In this document: positions 14,151 to 21,334 of the stretch, one piece after another | How the letters are laid out: each line of letters begins with the position of its first letter | How positions within the stretch are numbered: the stretch's first letter is position 1 | Assembly (NCBI GenBank): GCA_964649265.1 | Contig: CAZYPB010000013.1 | Location: 1-22,000, forward strand | DNA: 22,000 bases | Direction: 5' to 3' | Source of the DNA: CAZYPB01 sp964649265 | GTDB taxonomy: Archaea; Micrarchaeota; Micrarchaeia; Burarchaeales; JAKAKT01 | Notes under the pieces: model-generated | Database searches by the model: none | What the model saw: only the letters and a program-made list of their open reading frames with translations | What the model was told of the DNA's origin: nothing | Position numbers and translations under genes: made by a program

Positions 14151-15434
14151 TTATCGCTTAACTAAATCTGCTGCAATGCTTCTTGCTTTTTCAATTATCT
14201 TCTTTTCATTGAGAGTAAGGATCTTCCTGCTTTTCATAACAAGCTCACCATCTATTAGAACATCCTGGACAGAGGAGCCGTTCTCTGAGTAAACTAGGTT
14301 GGAGATGTGATTGTGCTGTGGGTTCAGTGATGGGGAATTCAAATCAAGAGTAATCACATCCGCTAACTTTCCAGTCTTAATTGAACCTGAGTTGAAACCC
14401 AGTGCAGCTGCTCCGTTTAGGGTTGCCATGTCAAGTGTCTGCTGTGCACTTACAACAGTTGCGTCCCATCTATTTACCTTGTGAATAAGTGCGCAGGTTT
14501 TCATTGTGTTGAAAAGAGAAAGGGAATTGTTTGATGTTGGCCCGTCTGTTCCAAGTGAGACATTGGCCTTCTCTGCAAGCATCTCTGAAACAGGAGCTAT
14601 TCCCGAAGCAAGCTTTAGATTACTTTCAGGATTATGGGAAATGTGGGCTCCTTTCTTAGCAACCGTTTTTATCTCACTCATTGAGAGCCAGCCGCAGTGT
14701 GCAAGGATTACGTTTGGAGCAATTAGACCAAGAGAGTCTGCATATTCTGCAGGCCTTTTTGAGAGGTTCTTTTTGGAATCATTAAGTTCTCCCCTTGTTT
14801 CTGCTAAATGCATTTGTATCCTTGTCTTGTGTTTTTTTGCAAGTTCAACTGTTTTCTGAAGCAATTCCCTTGAGCACGTGTATATGGCATGCGGCCCATA
14901 GGAGCAGAGGATTCTTCCATCCGCTTTCCTATGCCAGTCTTTTATTAGCTTAGTGTTTTCCTTCAGCTCCTTTTCAGTTTTCTCGCTGTCCCCTAAATCT
15001 ATCATGCCATAGCAGAGGTTTGCGCGAATTCCGGCTTTCTCTATTGCCCTGGCAGTTGAATCCATCTGGAAATACATATCTGCGCAGGAAGTTGTTCCTG
15101 ATTTTATCATCTCAACGCATGCAAGAAGTGTGCCGTAATAAATGTCATCCGCTTTCAGCTTTGCTTCAACTGGCCATATCTTCTTCTCAAGCCAGTCTTT
15201 CAGAACCATGTCATCTCCGTACCCCCTTAGGAGCGTCATTGCTAGGTGAGAATGGGTGTTACACAGACCGGGCATCACCAGTTTCTTTGAGCAGTCAATT
15301 GTTGTTTCTTCCTTTTTGCTTATCTTTTTTGAAACCTCAGCTATTCGGTTATCCTTAATTCGAACATCTGCTCTGAAAACGCGCCTTCCTGAGTCCTGGG
15401 AAACAACAAGACCGTTCTTTAGAAGAATCGACAT
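14151..15434 (-). CDS. dadD: 5'-deoxyadenosine/MTA/SAH deaminase (amidohydrolase)
   Basis: A 427-aa amidohydrolase of the MtaD/DadD/SsnA family, deaminating adenosine-type SAM by-products (SAH, MTA, 5'-deoxyadenosine) to inosine derivatives. The metal site is complete: H61 and H63 (NTHSHLAM), H209 (MHLAET, with E212), H246 (LAHCGW) and D297 (LGTDGPTSNN). The family hallmark HNPESNLKLASGIAPV is also present. The C-terminal composite beta domain is present (GSIKTGKLADVITLD). A TATA-like TGTTAAAAAATC (15463-15452, minus) about 24 nt from ATG 15434 suggests a leaderless message. It supplies substrates for the AHCY and MtnP homologues in the same locus. Confidence 0.92.
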   Translation of the reverse strand: MSILLKNGLVVSQDSGRRVFRADVRIKDNRIAEVSKKISKKEETTIDCSKKLVMPGLCNTHSHLAMTLLRGYGDDMVLKDWLEKKIWPVEAKLKADDIYYGTLLACVEMIKSGTTSCADMYFQMDSTARAIEKAGIRANLCYGMIDLGDSEKTEKELKENTKLIKDWHRKADGRILCSYGPHAIYTCSRELLQKTVELAKKHKTRIQMHLAETRGELNDSKKNLSKRPAEYADSLGLIAPNVILAHCGWLSMSEIKTVAKKGAHISHNPESNLKLASGIAPVSEMLAEKANVSLGTDGPTSNNSLSLFNTMKTCALIHKVNRWDATVVSAQQTLDMATLNGAAALGFNSGSIKTGKLADVITLDLNSPSLNPQHNHISNLVYSENGSSVQDVLIDGELVMKSRKILTLNEKKIIEKARSIAADLVKR

Positions 15435-15440
15435 AATGCA

Positions 15441-15463
15441 TTATTATATATTGATTTTTTAAC
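15441..15463. promoter_or_regulatory. Interleaved divergent TATA boxes, dadD / OB-fold gene
   Basis: TTATTATATA (15441-15450) is about 29 nt before GTG 15475 on the plus strand. TGTTAAAAAATC (15463-15452) is about 24 nt before ATG 15434 on the minus strand. Each lies within the other's predicted transcribed leader. Confidence 0.45.
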
Positions 15464-15474
15464 ATTATTTGTTT

Positions 15475-15849
15475 GTGAACGAGAAGCAGATCGCAGTTTC
15501 ATCTCTCATGCTCGCTGTTTTTGGACTTATAGTTATCTTTGTCTTTACCCAGCATATGAGGCCAAAGGAGGCGAGGATCTCCGATTTAGATCTTTATGAG
15601 AACAGCTATGTTGAGATCTCAGGTTATGTTTCAAGAGTAAGACATAATCGGGGGAATGTTTTCATAACCCTCTGCAAAGAGGAGTGCACAACGGTTGCGT
15701 TATTCGAAAACGTGGCCAAACAGATTAAATCTCCGAATCCATATCTTATAGAGAAGGGAGATAGACTCGTTGTAAGGGGGGAGGTTACCACGTACCAAGG
15801 GCAGAGCGAAGTAATTGTTCTTAGAACAGAGGATATAGAAAGGGGATAG
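15475..15849 (+). CDS. Membrane-anchored OB-fold protein
   Basis: A 124-aa protein with one N-terminal membrane helix (about residues 8-26, IAVSSLMLAVFGLIVIFVFT) followed by an OB-fold-like beta domain (VEISGYVSRVRHNRGNVFIT, then GDRLVVRGEVTTYQGQSEVI). The domain resembles the stand-alone nucleic-acid or oligosaccharide OB-fold modules found near DHH and exonuclease proteins. It would sit outside the membrane if the helix is a signal anchor. The start is GTG 15475, or TTG 15469 in the same frame. It is transcribed with the permease, which begins 1 nt after its stop. Function unknown. Confidence 0.75.
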   Translation: MNEKQIAVSSLMLAVFGLIVIFVFTQHMRPKEARISDLDLYENSYVEISGYVSRVRHNRGNVFITLCKEECTTVALFENVAKQIKSPNPYLIEKGDRLVVRGEVTTYQGQSEVIVLRTEDIERG

Positions 15850-15850
15850 C

Positions 15851-17065
15851 ATGGAGCTTCTTGGAATAATCACTGGGTTCCTGCTTGGGCTTGTTTCTGG
15901 TTTTGTACCGGGGATACATAGTAACACTCTGGCTTCAATTATTACTCAGCTTGAATTGAACAGTGGTACATCGGTTTCTGCAATAGCTGCAATGGCATGC
16001 TCTCACGCAGTATTCGGTTTCATACCTGCCATATTTCTTTTCATCCCAGATTCAGAAACAGTAGTTTCGGTGCTCCCGGGCCATAGGATGCTTTTGGAAG
16101 GAAGAGGGAGGTACGCGCTTCTTGTTTGTTCTTTTTCCGGTATTGTATCCATTGCTCTTTCTGTGCTTATGCTTCCAGTTGCTTTTTTTCTACTTCCTTT
16201 CCTTTATTCTTTGATAAGACCTTTGCTATTACCAATTCTCTTTCTTGCATCCTGTTTCCTTTTATTTAGTGAAAAAATTGCATGGAAAATTGGGGCTGCT
16301 TTTCTCTTATTCATTTTATCTGGAGCGCTTGGATTGTTCGCACTTAAGACACCAGTACTAAATGATCCGCTGTTGGCAGTTTTCTCTGGCCTGTTTGCTA
16401 TCTCAGGCGTGCTCATAAGTATGAGACAGGACACGCGTATCCCGCCTCAAAAGGAAGAGAAGGTTTCTTTCACAAGAAAGTATGTACCATATATATTTAC
16501 TGGGGTTCTTCTGGGAATGCTTTCAGACCTATTGCCAGGTATAAGCAGCCCTGCGCAGATAGCTGTTTTTGCAGCGCTGTTTCTCTACATGAACGCACCA
16601 AAATTCCTCTCATTTGTCTCTTCAGTTGCCATATCCCATTCGATTTTCTCATTCCTTGCGATACATACGCTCGGAAAAGCAAGAACTGGGGCTGCGGTTG
16701 CAATAAAGGATCTTATTGGAGTTCCAAGCATCGAGCAAACGCTTTGGTTGATCGGCATAGGAGTGCTCTCTGCTTCAGTTTCAATATTTGTACTTGTGCT
16801 GATATCAAAGAAACTTCCCAGTATACTCGGCAGAGTTCAGATACGGAAACTTGGCTCTATTGTTCTAGTCTACCTTACGGTTATTGTGTTCGTTATAGAT
16901 GGTCCAATGGGACTTCTTTTCATGGTAACTGGCGCTTCCATAGGGGTTATCGCCCCGCTTGCCGGAGTGCGGAGAACACATCTAATGGGCGCGATACTTG
17001 TTCCCTCTATGGTTTCGATTGCAGAATTTGGAAGCTTTTTTCTTTCTCTGACACTTGGTAACTAG
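15851..17065 (+). CDS. TctA/COG1784-like archaeal integral membrane permease
   Basis: A 404-aa polytopic protein with about 10-12 hydrophobic segments. It has the internal-duplication hallmark of the TctA superfamily: SGFVPGIHSNT near residue 20 and SDLLPGISSPA near residue 229, the repeated Gly-x-x-Pro-Gly-Ile hairpins that form the substrate site in elevator-type tricarboxylate permeases. Archaeal members (predicted membrane protein family COG1784) lack the TctB and TctC partners, and none is seen here. The substrate is unknown. A GGGGAT ribosome site lies in the end of the OB-fold gene just before ATG 15851, so the two are translationally linked. Confidence 0.82.
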   Translation: MELLGIITGFLLGLVSGFVPGIHSNTLASIITQLELNSGTSVSAIAAMACSHAVFGFIPAIFLFIPDSETVVSVLPGHRMLLEGRGRYALLVCSFSGIVSIALSVLMLPVAFFLLPFLYSLIRPLLLPILFLASCFLLFSEKIAWKIGAAFLLFILSGALGLFALKTPVLNDPLLAVFSGLFAISGVLISMRQDTRIPPQKEEKVSFTRKYVPYIFTGVLLGMLSDLLPGISSPAQIAVFAALFLYMNAPKFLSFVSSVAISHSIFSFLAIHTLGKARTGAAVAIKDLIGVPSIEQTLWLIGIGVLSASVSIFVLVLISKKLPSILGRVQIRKLGSIVLVYLTVIVFVIDGPMGLLFMVTGASIGVIAPLAGVRRTHLMGAILVPSMVSIAEFGSFFLSLTLGN

Positions 17066-17127
17066 ACGAGAACTTTTATTAAATTAAGTTGAGCGATATA
17101 AGGTGCTTAAATCTGAAAGGTGATGTT

Positions 17128-17898
17128 ATGGTTAAACCAAAGGATGGAGACTTTATCAAGATTGAGTTTCTTGGGAAGAAAGCCACTGGCGAGATCTTCG
17201 ATACAAATAACGAGGAGAAGGCAAAGGAAGCCAACATACATGATGAGAAGGCCAAGTACGGCCCGAGCCTTGTTGTTCTTGGAAAGGGGGAGATCATAAA
17301 GGGTCTTGAGAAAGCACTAACCGAGATGGAAGTTGGGGAAAGCAAGACTGTTGAGGTTGAACCCGAAGATGCGTTTGGCTTGAAGAAACAGGAGCTGATA
17401 AGAGTCATGCCACTTTCGGAATTCAGAAAACAGGATATAAATCCGTACCCCGGGATGCCGCTTCAGCTCGATAATATGACTGCAACTGTAAAAAGCGTTA
17501 CAAGCGGGAGAGTAATGGTTGATATGAACCATCCACTTGCAGGACAGAAACTCGTATATGATATTAAGCTGAATGAGATAGTTGATGGGACGGATAAGAA
17601 GGCAGTTGCACTCATGGAACACATCGATATAAACGGAAAGATCACAACCAGTGGGGATGAGTTAAACGTTCATTTCGGTTCAGATATAAACAAGGACTCG
17701 AACTACCTTGCAAAGAAAGCTGCACTTGCGGATAGGATACTTTTACACATGCCGGAAGTAAAGAAAGTGAAATTCGAGGAGATTTACGAGAGGCCCGAGG
17801 AGAAGAAAGCTGCTGAAACTAAAAAAACTGAACAGAGAACAGAGGCCAAAGCTCCAGAGCAGGAAACAGAACAAACAGCTGAAGAGAAGAAAGCCTAG
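17128..17898 (+). CDS. slyD: Long-type SlyD-like FKBP peptidyl-prolyl isomerase
   Basis: A 256-aa archaeal FKBP with chaperone insert. The FKBP core is split: DGDFIKIEFLGK, then VVLGKGEIIKGLEKAL and KTVEVEPEDAFG. The IF domain follows (PYPGMPLQLDN to GRVMVDMNHPLAGQKL), and the core closes with YDIKLNEIVDG. After about residue 150 comes the extra C-terminal domain of archaeal 26-30 kDa FKBPs, then a low-complexity Glu/Lys/Ala tail (about 220-256). Start ATG 17128 has a perfect site, AGGTGAT (17118-17124). A frame extension to 17089 is ignored because it precedes this site. The TATA box is near 17074-17084 (TTTTATTAAAT). Role: cytoplasmic folding of proline-limited proteins. Confidence 0.92.
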   Translation: MVKPKDGDFIKIEFLGKKATGEIFDTNNEEKAKEANIHDEKAKYGPSLVVLGKGEIIKGLEKALTEMEVGESKTVEVEPEDAFGLKKQELIRVMPLSEFRKQDINPYPGMPLQLDNMTATVKSVTSGRVMVDMNHPLAGQKLVYDIKLNEIVDGTDKKAVALMEHIDINGKITTSGDELNVHFGSDINKDSNYLAKKAALADRILLHMPEVKKVKFEEIYERPEEKKAAETKKTEQRTEAKAPEQETEQTAEEKKA

Positions 17899-18269
17899 TT
17901 TTCTTTTTTCTCTTCTTTTTCTCTTTTATCTTTGTAGTCTTCTTTGCGCTCTTTCTTTGCTTTCTTTTTTGTATCTTTGAAGATTCCCTCAGACATTGCA
18001 AATTTCCTTTTCCTTATTGCATCAAGTTCTGCCTTCACTTTTTTCTCATGGTTCTTTTTAGTCTTCTTGATAAAATCGCTTTCCTCTTTTTCGGCTGATT
18101 TTTTCCTCTCCTTTTTAGAAAGCAGTCTTGATTCGCCTATTGCTCTTAAAAAATGATCGTGGGAAGAACCGGCTGCCCTAAAGCCCTGTGCAAAATCATC
18201 AGCAGCCTGAACATCTATATCCTTCTTTTCCTTTTTCTTCTGCACTTTCTGAAACTCGGAATAGGACAT
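17895..18269 (-). CDS. Lysine-rich small protein of unknown function
   Basis: A 124-aa protein. About residues 1-50 are mixed (MSYSEFQKVQKKKE, then AADDFAQGFRAAGSSHDHF and LRAIGESRLL), and the rest is very rich in Lys and Glu with long predicted helices and no cysteine. No family is recognised. The basic tail suggests nucleic-acid or ribosome contact, but composition alone cannot show this. A TATA box (CTTATATA, 18297-18290 minus) is about 24 nt from ATG 18269, and a perfect 16-bp palindrome lies between them. Its stop codon shares a CTAG with the convergent FKBP stop. Confidence 0.65.
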   Translation of the reverse strand: MSYSEFQKVQKKKEKKDIDVQAADDFAQGFRAAGSSHDHFLRAIGESRLLSKKERKKSAEKEESDFIKKTKKNHEKKVKAELDAIRKRKFAMSEGIFKDTKKKAKKERKEDYKDKREKEEKKEN

Positions 18270-18273
18270 GACT

Positions 18274-18289
18274 CTATATTATAATATAG
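18274..18289. promoter_or_regulatory. Perfect 16-bp palindrome at the Lys-rich gene promoter
   Basis: CTATATTATAATATAG is self-complementary across all 16 bases and occupies the space between the TATA box and ATG 18269, where a repressor would block initiation. It is AT-rich, so chance is possible. Confidence 0.4.
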
Positions 18290-18317
18290 TATATAAGAAT
18301 GGAACTGGTGGGGTCAT

Positions 18318-18327
18318 AATTTTAAAC
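18318..18327 (+). promoter_or_regulatory. TATA box of the membrane Cdc48-like gene
   Basis: AATTTTAAAC, centred 26 nt before ATG 18349; no SD precedes the ATG, so the message is probably leaderless. Confidence 0.6.
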
Positions 18328-18348
18328 CCAACCCACTAATCATAAAGC

Positions 18349-21054
18349 ATGAGTAAGGGGGAGTATGGCTCATTAAGAAAAAGAAAATATATGGCTATAT
18401 TGCTGGAGCTTGAGCAGAACGAGGATCTAGCGCATTCTCTTCTTGTTTTTGCTGGAGCGTTCTATATGCTCCTTGCGTTTCCATTTTATGACTATTTAAT
18501 AGTTGGGGCGCTTGCATTGGTTGCCGGGATAATTGCATACAAGTCTCCTCCTCTTGGAGTTATATTTGCAGAGGTGGCTGCTTTCCCGGCAATAGCATAC
18601 CAGTCTTCTGTTTTTGCTTGGTTGTTCATATTGATATTATCAACGACCATGTTCACTGCATTCACAAGTTGGAGGATCATAGCTGCACTTATGATACTAA
18701 TAACTGCGCCATTTGCAAAAGAGCCATTCCATCTACTTGGAGGCATCATAATACCTCTGCTTACATTCGCTGCACTTATGCTCGGTTCTAAGAGAAGTCT
18801 TTCAATGACTGTTCCATGTGTTTTCCTTATATTATTACTAAGTTCTATTTGGAATACCCCCAATGCGAGTTTCATGCCAGTTAACATAGATGGAATAGGT
18901 TACCAGCATCCTGATTACCTTCAAACATCAAAAGATTCTGTTAGTATGCTTGATATGGGGAAGGGAGTAGACGAAGCTATCAGAGATGTCACTGATTTCA
19001 AGAAAATAAGAAACCTTGGGCCTTCTTTCGGGATTGTTATGAACAACTCAATAAAACTGTTCTTCTCTGATTCTGGGTTTGCATCAATGATATTCTGGAC
19101 AATTGCTGTTTTCTTGGTTGGGTTCCTTCCTGCGCGCATGAGAACACAGTGGAAGGACAGTATAGCAAGTTCCTCTTTTCTGCTTGTTGTGTTCGGTTAC
19201 TGGATTGCAAGCGTATGGTCTGGGACAGAATTCAGTTTCTTTATATTCCCATGGGTATTCATTACAGTACTCTTCTTTGCATACTCCGACTACAGACATA
19301 TCTACTACACGCGGGAACTTGACATAATAAAGAAAAAGAAGCAGGATAAGTTCTCAAAATTCGGGTTAGAGGACCTCAGCCTCTCAGCTGGAAGAGAGAC
19401 ACTTGATGATGTTGGAGGATATGAGAATGTAAAAAAGGAATTAAAGGAGGCAATTGTCTGGCCTGTTAGGCAGAAGGAGCTTACAGTTGCATATGGAATA
19501 AAACCTCCGAAAGGAGTGCTCTTGTTCGGTCCCCCAGGTACAGGTAAGACCATGATTATAAAAGCACTTGCAAAGGAGCTTGAGATGGGCTTCTACTATG
19601 TGAAGTGCAGTGAGATACTATCCCAATGGTATGGGGAAAGTGAGAAAAACGTTAGTGAGATATTCGCAATAGCCCGAAAGAATGCACCCTGTGTCCTTTT
19701 CTTTGATGAGATAGATTCTATAGGGAAGAAGCGGGGAAGTTATGCTTCCGATGACATGGGCCCAAGAATACTCAGTCTGCTTTTGGAAGAGATGGACGGT
19801 TTTGCAACGAAGCGGCAGGCAATAGTTGTTGGAGCAACCAATTTGCCCAATGTGCTTGACCCTGCTCTTATGAGGCCAGGCAGGTTTGATAAGGTAATAT
19901 ACATGCCCCTTCCGGACCTGAGAACAAGAGAGAAGATATTGAGGATTAAGTGTGGTAAATACCCTCTTGCAAAGGATGTTAATTTCAAGAAACTTGCAGA
20001 GATGACTGAAAGGTATTCTGGTGCGGACATGGGGAATGTATGCAGAGAATCTGCAAGAGGCGCTGCAAGGGAAGCTGTTGTTGCAAACCTTGTTGTTCCA
20101 ATAAGGATGGATCACTTCATAGGCGCAATAGAGAACATGAAACCGAGCACAAGTCTTACGCAGATAGAAGACTATGAGCAATTCAAGATGGACTTTGAGA
20201 GAAGGGCTATGAAAGACGAGATGGAGGAAAGGCACACCAAGGTTAAGTGGAAGGATGTTGTTGGATTGGAGAGAACCATAAAGGTTCTTAAGGAGGCAAT
20301 AGAGGTTCCACTTCTCCACCAGGATCTTGTTGAAGAGTATGGTGTAAGACCAAGCAGGGGAGTTATGCTTTTTGGTCCCCCTGGTTGTGGAAAAACTCTT
20401 GTGGTGAAAGCTGCATCAAATGAACTTAGTTCAGCATTCATATTCTTCAGTGGCGCAGACCTTCTTAAGAAAGGTTATGAAGAGGGGGTTAAAACAATAA
20501 AGGAGACATTCAACAGGGCAAGAGAGCAGGCGCCTGCGATAATATTCATGGATGAAATAGAGGCAATCGCACCTGCAAGGTCGGAATATTCCTCCCAGCT
20601 TGTTGAGAACATTGTTGCCCAACTTCTGAATGAGATGGACGGGGTGAAGGGTCTTAAGAACGTCGTCGTTATCGGTGCGACAAACAGGCCAGACATAATT
20701 GATCCCGCCCTTATGAGGCCAGGCAGGTTTGATAAGGTAATTTATGTAAACCCACCAAATGAGAAGGCGCGAAAAGGCATATTCAAACATGATCTGAAGA
20801 AGATACCCATTTCCAAGGATATTGATTTTGATGAGATTGCAAAGAGAACCGGGGGATTCTCCGGAGCAGATATATCTTCAGTATGTCAGGAAGCAAAGAT
20901 GATGCTTGTAAGAAGGAGGATAGGTGGGGAAAGCGAAGTTGACATAGATATGGAGGATATGCTTTCTGTTATAAAGAAGCGAAAGCCATCCATAACAAAG
21001 AAGATGGTGAAAGAATATCAGGAGTTTGTTGAACAGCATGGAGAACGGGATTAG
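18349..21054 (+). CDS. Membrane-anchored Cdc48/VAT-like tandem AAA+ ATPase
   Basis: A 901-aa protein. Residues 1-315 form a membrane domain with roughly nine or ten hydrophobic helices and a polar loop (about 169-235, probably outside). Residues 340-901 are two classical AAA modules of the Cdc48 type. Module 1 has Walker A GPPGTGKT (394-401), Walker B FFDEID (D453, E454) and MRPGRFD arginine-finger region. Module 2 has GPPGCGKT (676-683), FMDEIE (D735, E736) and MRPGRFD again. Both modules look catalytically intact. The usual Cdc48 N-domain for substrate adaptors is replaced by the membrane domain, so the likely job is unfolding or extracting membrane proteins. No protease domain is present, unlike FtsH or LonB. 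Confidence 0.9.
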   Translation: MSKGEYGSLRKRKYMAILLELEQNEDLAHSLLVFAGAFYMLLAFPFYDYLIVGALALVAGIIAYKSPPLGVIFAEVAAFPAIAYQSSVFAWLFILILSTTMFTAFTSWRIIAALMILITAPFAKEPFHLLGGIIIPLLTFAALMLGSKRSLSMTVPCVFLILLLSSIWNTPNASFMPVNIDGIGYQHPDYLQTSKDSVSMLDMGKGVDEAIRDVTDFKKIRNLGPSFGIVMNNSIKLFFSDSGFASMIFWTIAVFLVGFLPARMRTQWKDSIASSSFLLVVFGYWIASVWSGTEFSFFIFPWVFITVLFFAYSDYRHIYYTRELDIIKKKKQDKFSKFGLEDLSLSAGRETLDDVGGYENVKKELKEAIVWPVRQKELTVAYGIKPPKGVLLFGPPGTGKTMIIKALAKELEMGFYYVKCSEILSQWYGESEKNVSEIFAIARKNAPCVLFFDEIDSIGKKRGSYASDDMGPRILSLLLEEMDGFATKRQAIVVGATNLPNVLDPALMRPGRFDKVIYMPLPDLRTREKILRIKCGKYPLAKDVNFKKLAEMTERYSGADMGNVCRESARGAAREAVVANLVVPIRMDHFIGAIENMKPSTSLTQIEDYEQFKMDFERRAMKDEMEERHTKVKWKDVVGLERTIKVLKEAIEVPLLHQDLVEEYGVRPSRGVMLFGPPGCGKTLVVKAASNELSSAFIFFSGADLLKKGYEEGVKTIKETFNRAREQAPAIIFMDEIEAIAPARSEYSSQLVENIVAQLLNEMDGVKGLKNVVVIGATNRPDIIDPALMRPGRFDKVIYVNPPNEKARKGIFKHDLKKIPISKDIDFDEIAKRTGGFSGADISSVCQEAKMMLVRRRIGGESEVDIDMEDMLSVIKKRKPSITKKMVKEYQEFVEQHGERD

Positions 21055-21055
21055 G

Positions 21056-21062
21056 TTTTTTT
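21056..21062 (+). terminator. T-run after the AAA gene
   Basis: TTTTTT two bases after the TAG stop of the AAA ATPase, a plausible archaeal oligo-T terminator. From here to about 21145 I see no gene. Confidence 0.35.
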
Positions 21063-21148
21063 CGTCTTGCGTCGAACATCAAAAAACGAAGAAAATACGT
21101 CATAGGAACGGAGAATGGTTCGGCAAAGAGCGAAAGAAAAATAGCGAT

Positions 21149-21166
21149 TATAAACTGTAGTTTATA
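21149..21166. promoter_or_regulatory. Inverted repeat upstream of the S-layer promoter
   Basis: TATAAACT, 2 nt, AGTTTATA: a perfect 8-bp inverted repeat ending 13 nt before the S-layer TATA box. It could be an activator or operator site, or part of a terminator hairpin for the upstream gene. Confidence 0.4.
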
Positions 21167-21179
21167 GTTCTGCGAAACC

Positions 21180-21187
21180 TTTAAATA
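21180..21187 (+). promoter_or_regulatory. TATA box of the S-layer gene
   Basis: TTTAAATA preceded by GAAACC, a BRE-like purine-rich element. It predicts initiation near 21207-21210 and an unusually long leader of about 128 nt. Confidence 0.65.
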
Positions 21188-21209
21188 CCTACGATTGAGA
21201 AAGCTCATA

Positions 21210-21334
21210 GAACTCTCATCAGAGTGTACCATTCACTCGGGAGAGTTCGTTGAAATTGTGGGCATATGCCGCCGTTAATATGTATATCGGAAAGCCCAAT
21301 TAGGCGGCAATGCGAAAAAGCACGAGGTGATATC
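21210..21334 (+). promoter_or_regulatory. Structured 5' leader of the S-layer mRNA
   Basis: Two structural elements are visible. A two-part hairpin has GAACTCTC (21210-21217) pairing with GAGAGTTC (21241-21248), with an inner GAGTG/CACTC stem (21222-21226, 21234-21238). A second stem has TGCCGCC (21267-21273) pairing with GGCGGCA (21303-21309). The leader ends in GAGGTGAT (21324-21331), a full anti-SD match 3 nt before the GTG. A 5'-terminal hairpin plus strong SD suits a stable, highly translated mRNA. No known riboswitch is recognised. Confidence 0.55.

Noticed and set aside
19618..20319. 233-codon minus-strand frame inside the AAA gene
   Set aside because: Antisense shadow of the conserved AAA modules; no promoter or SD, and the plus frame has intact Walker motifs.
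21055..21145. Small gene between the AAA ATPase and the S-layer promoter
   Set aside because: Only a 9-codon frame after an ATG, no SD or TATA spacing, and no tRNA or C/D box pattern.
21210..21334. Known metabolite riboswitch in the S-layer leader
   Set aside because: The stems match no riboswitch consensus I recognise; a stability or translation element is simpler.
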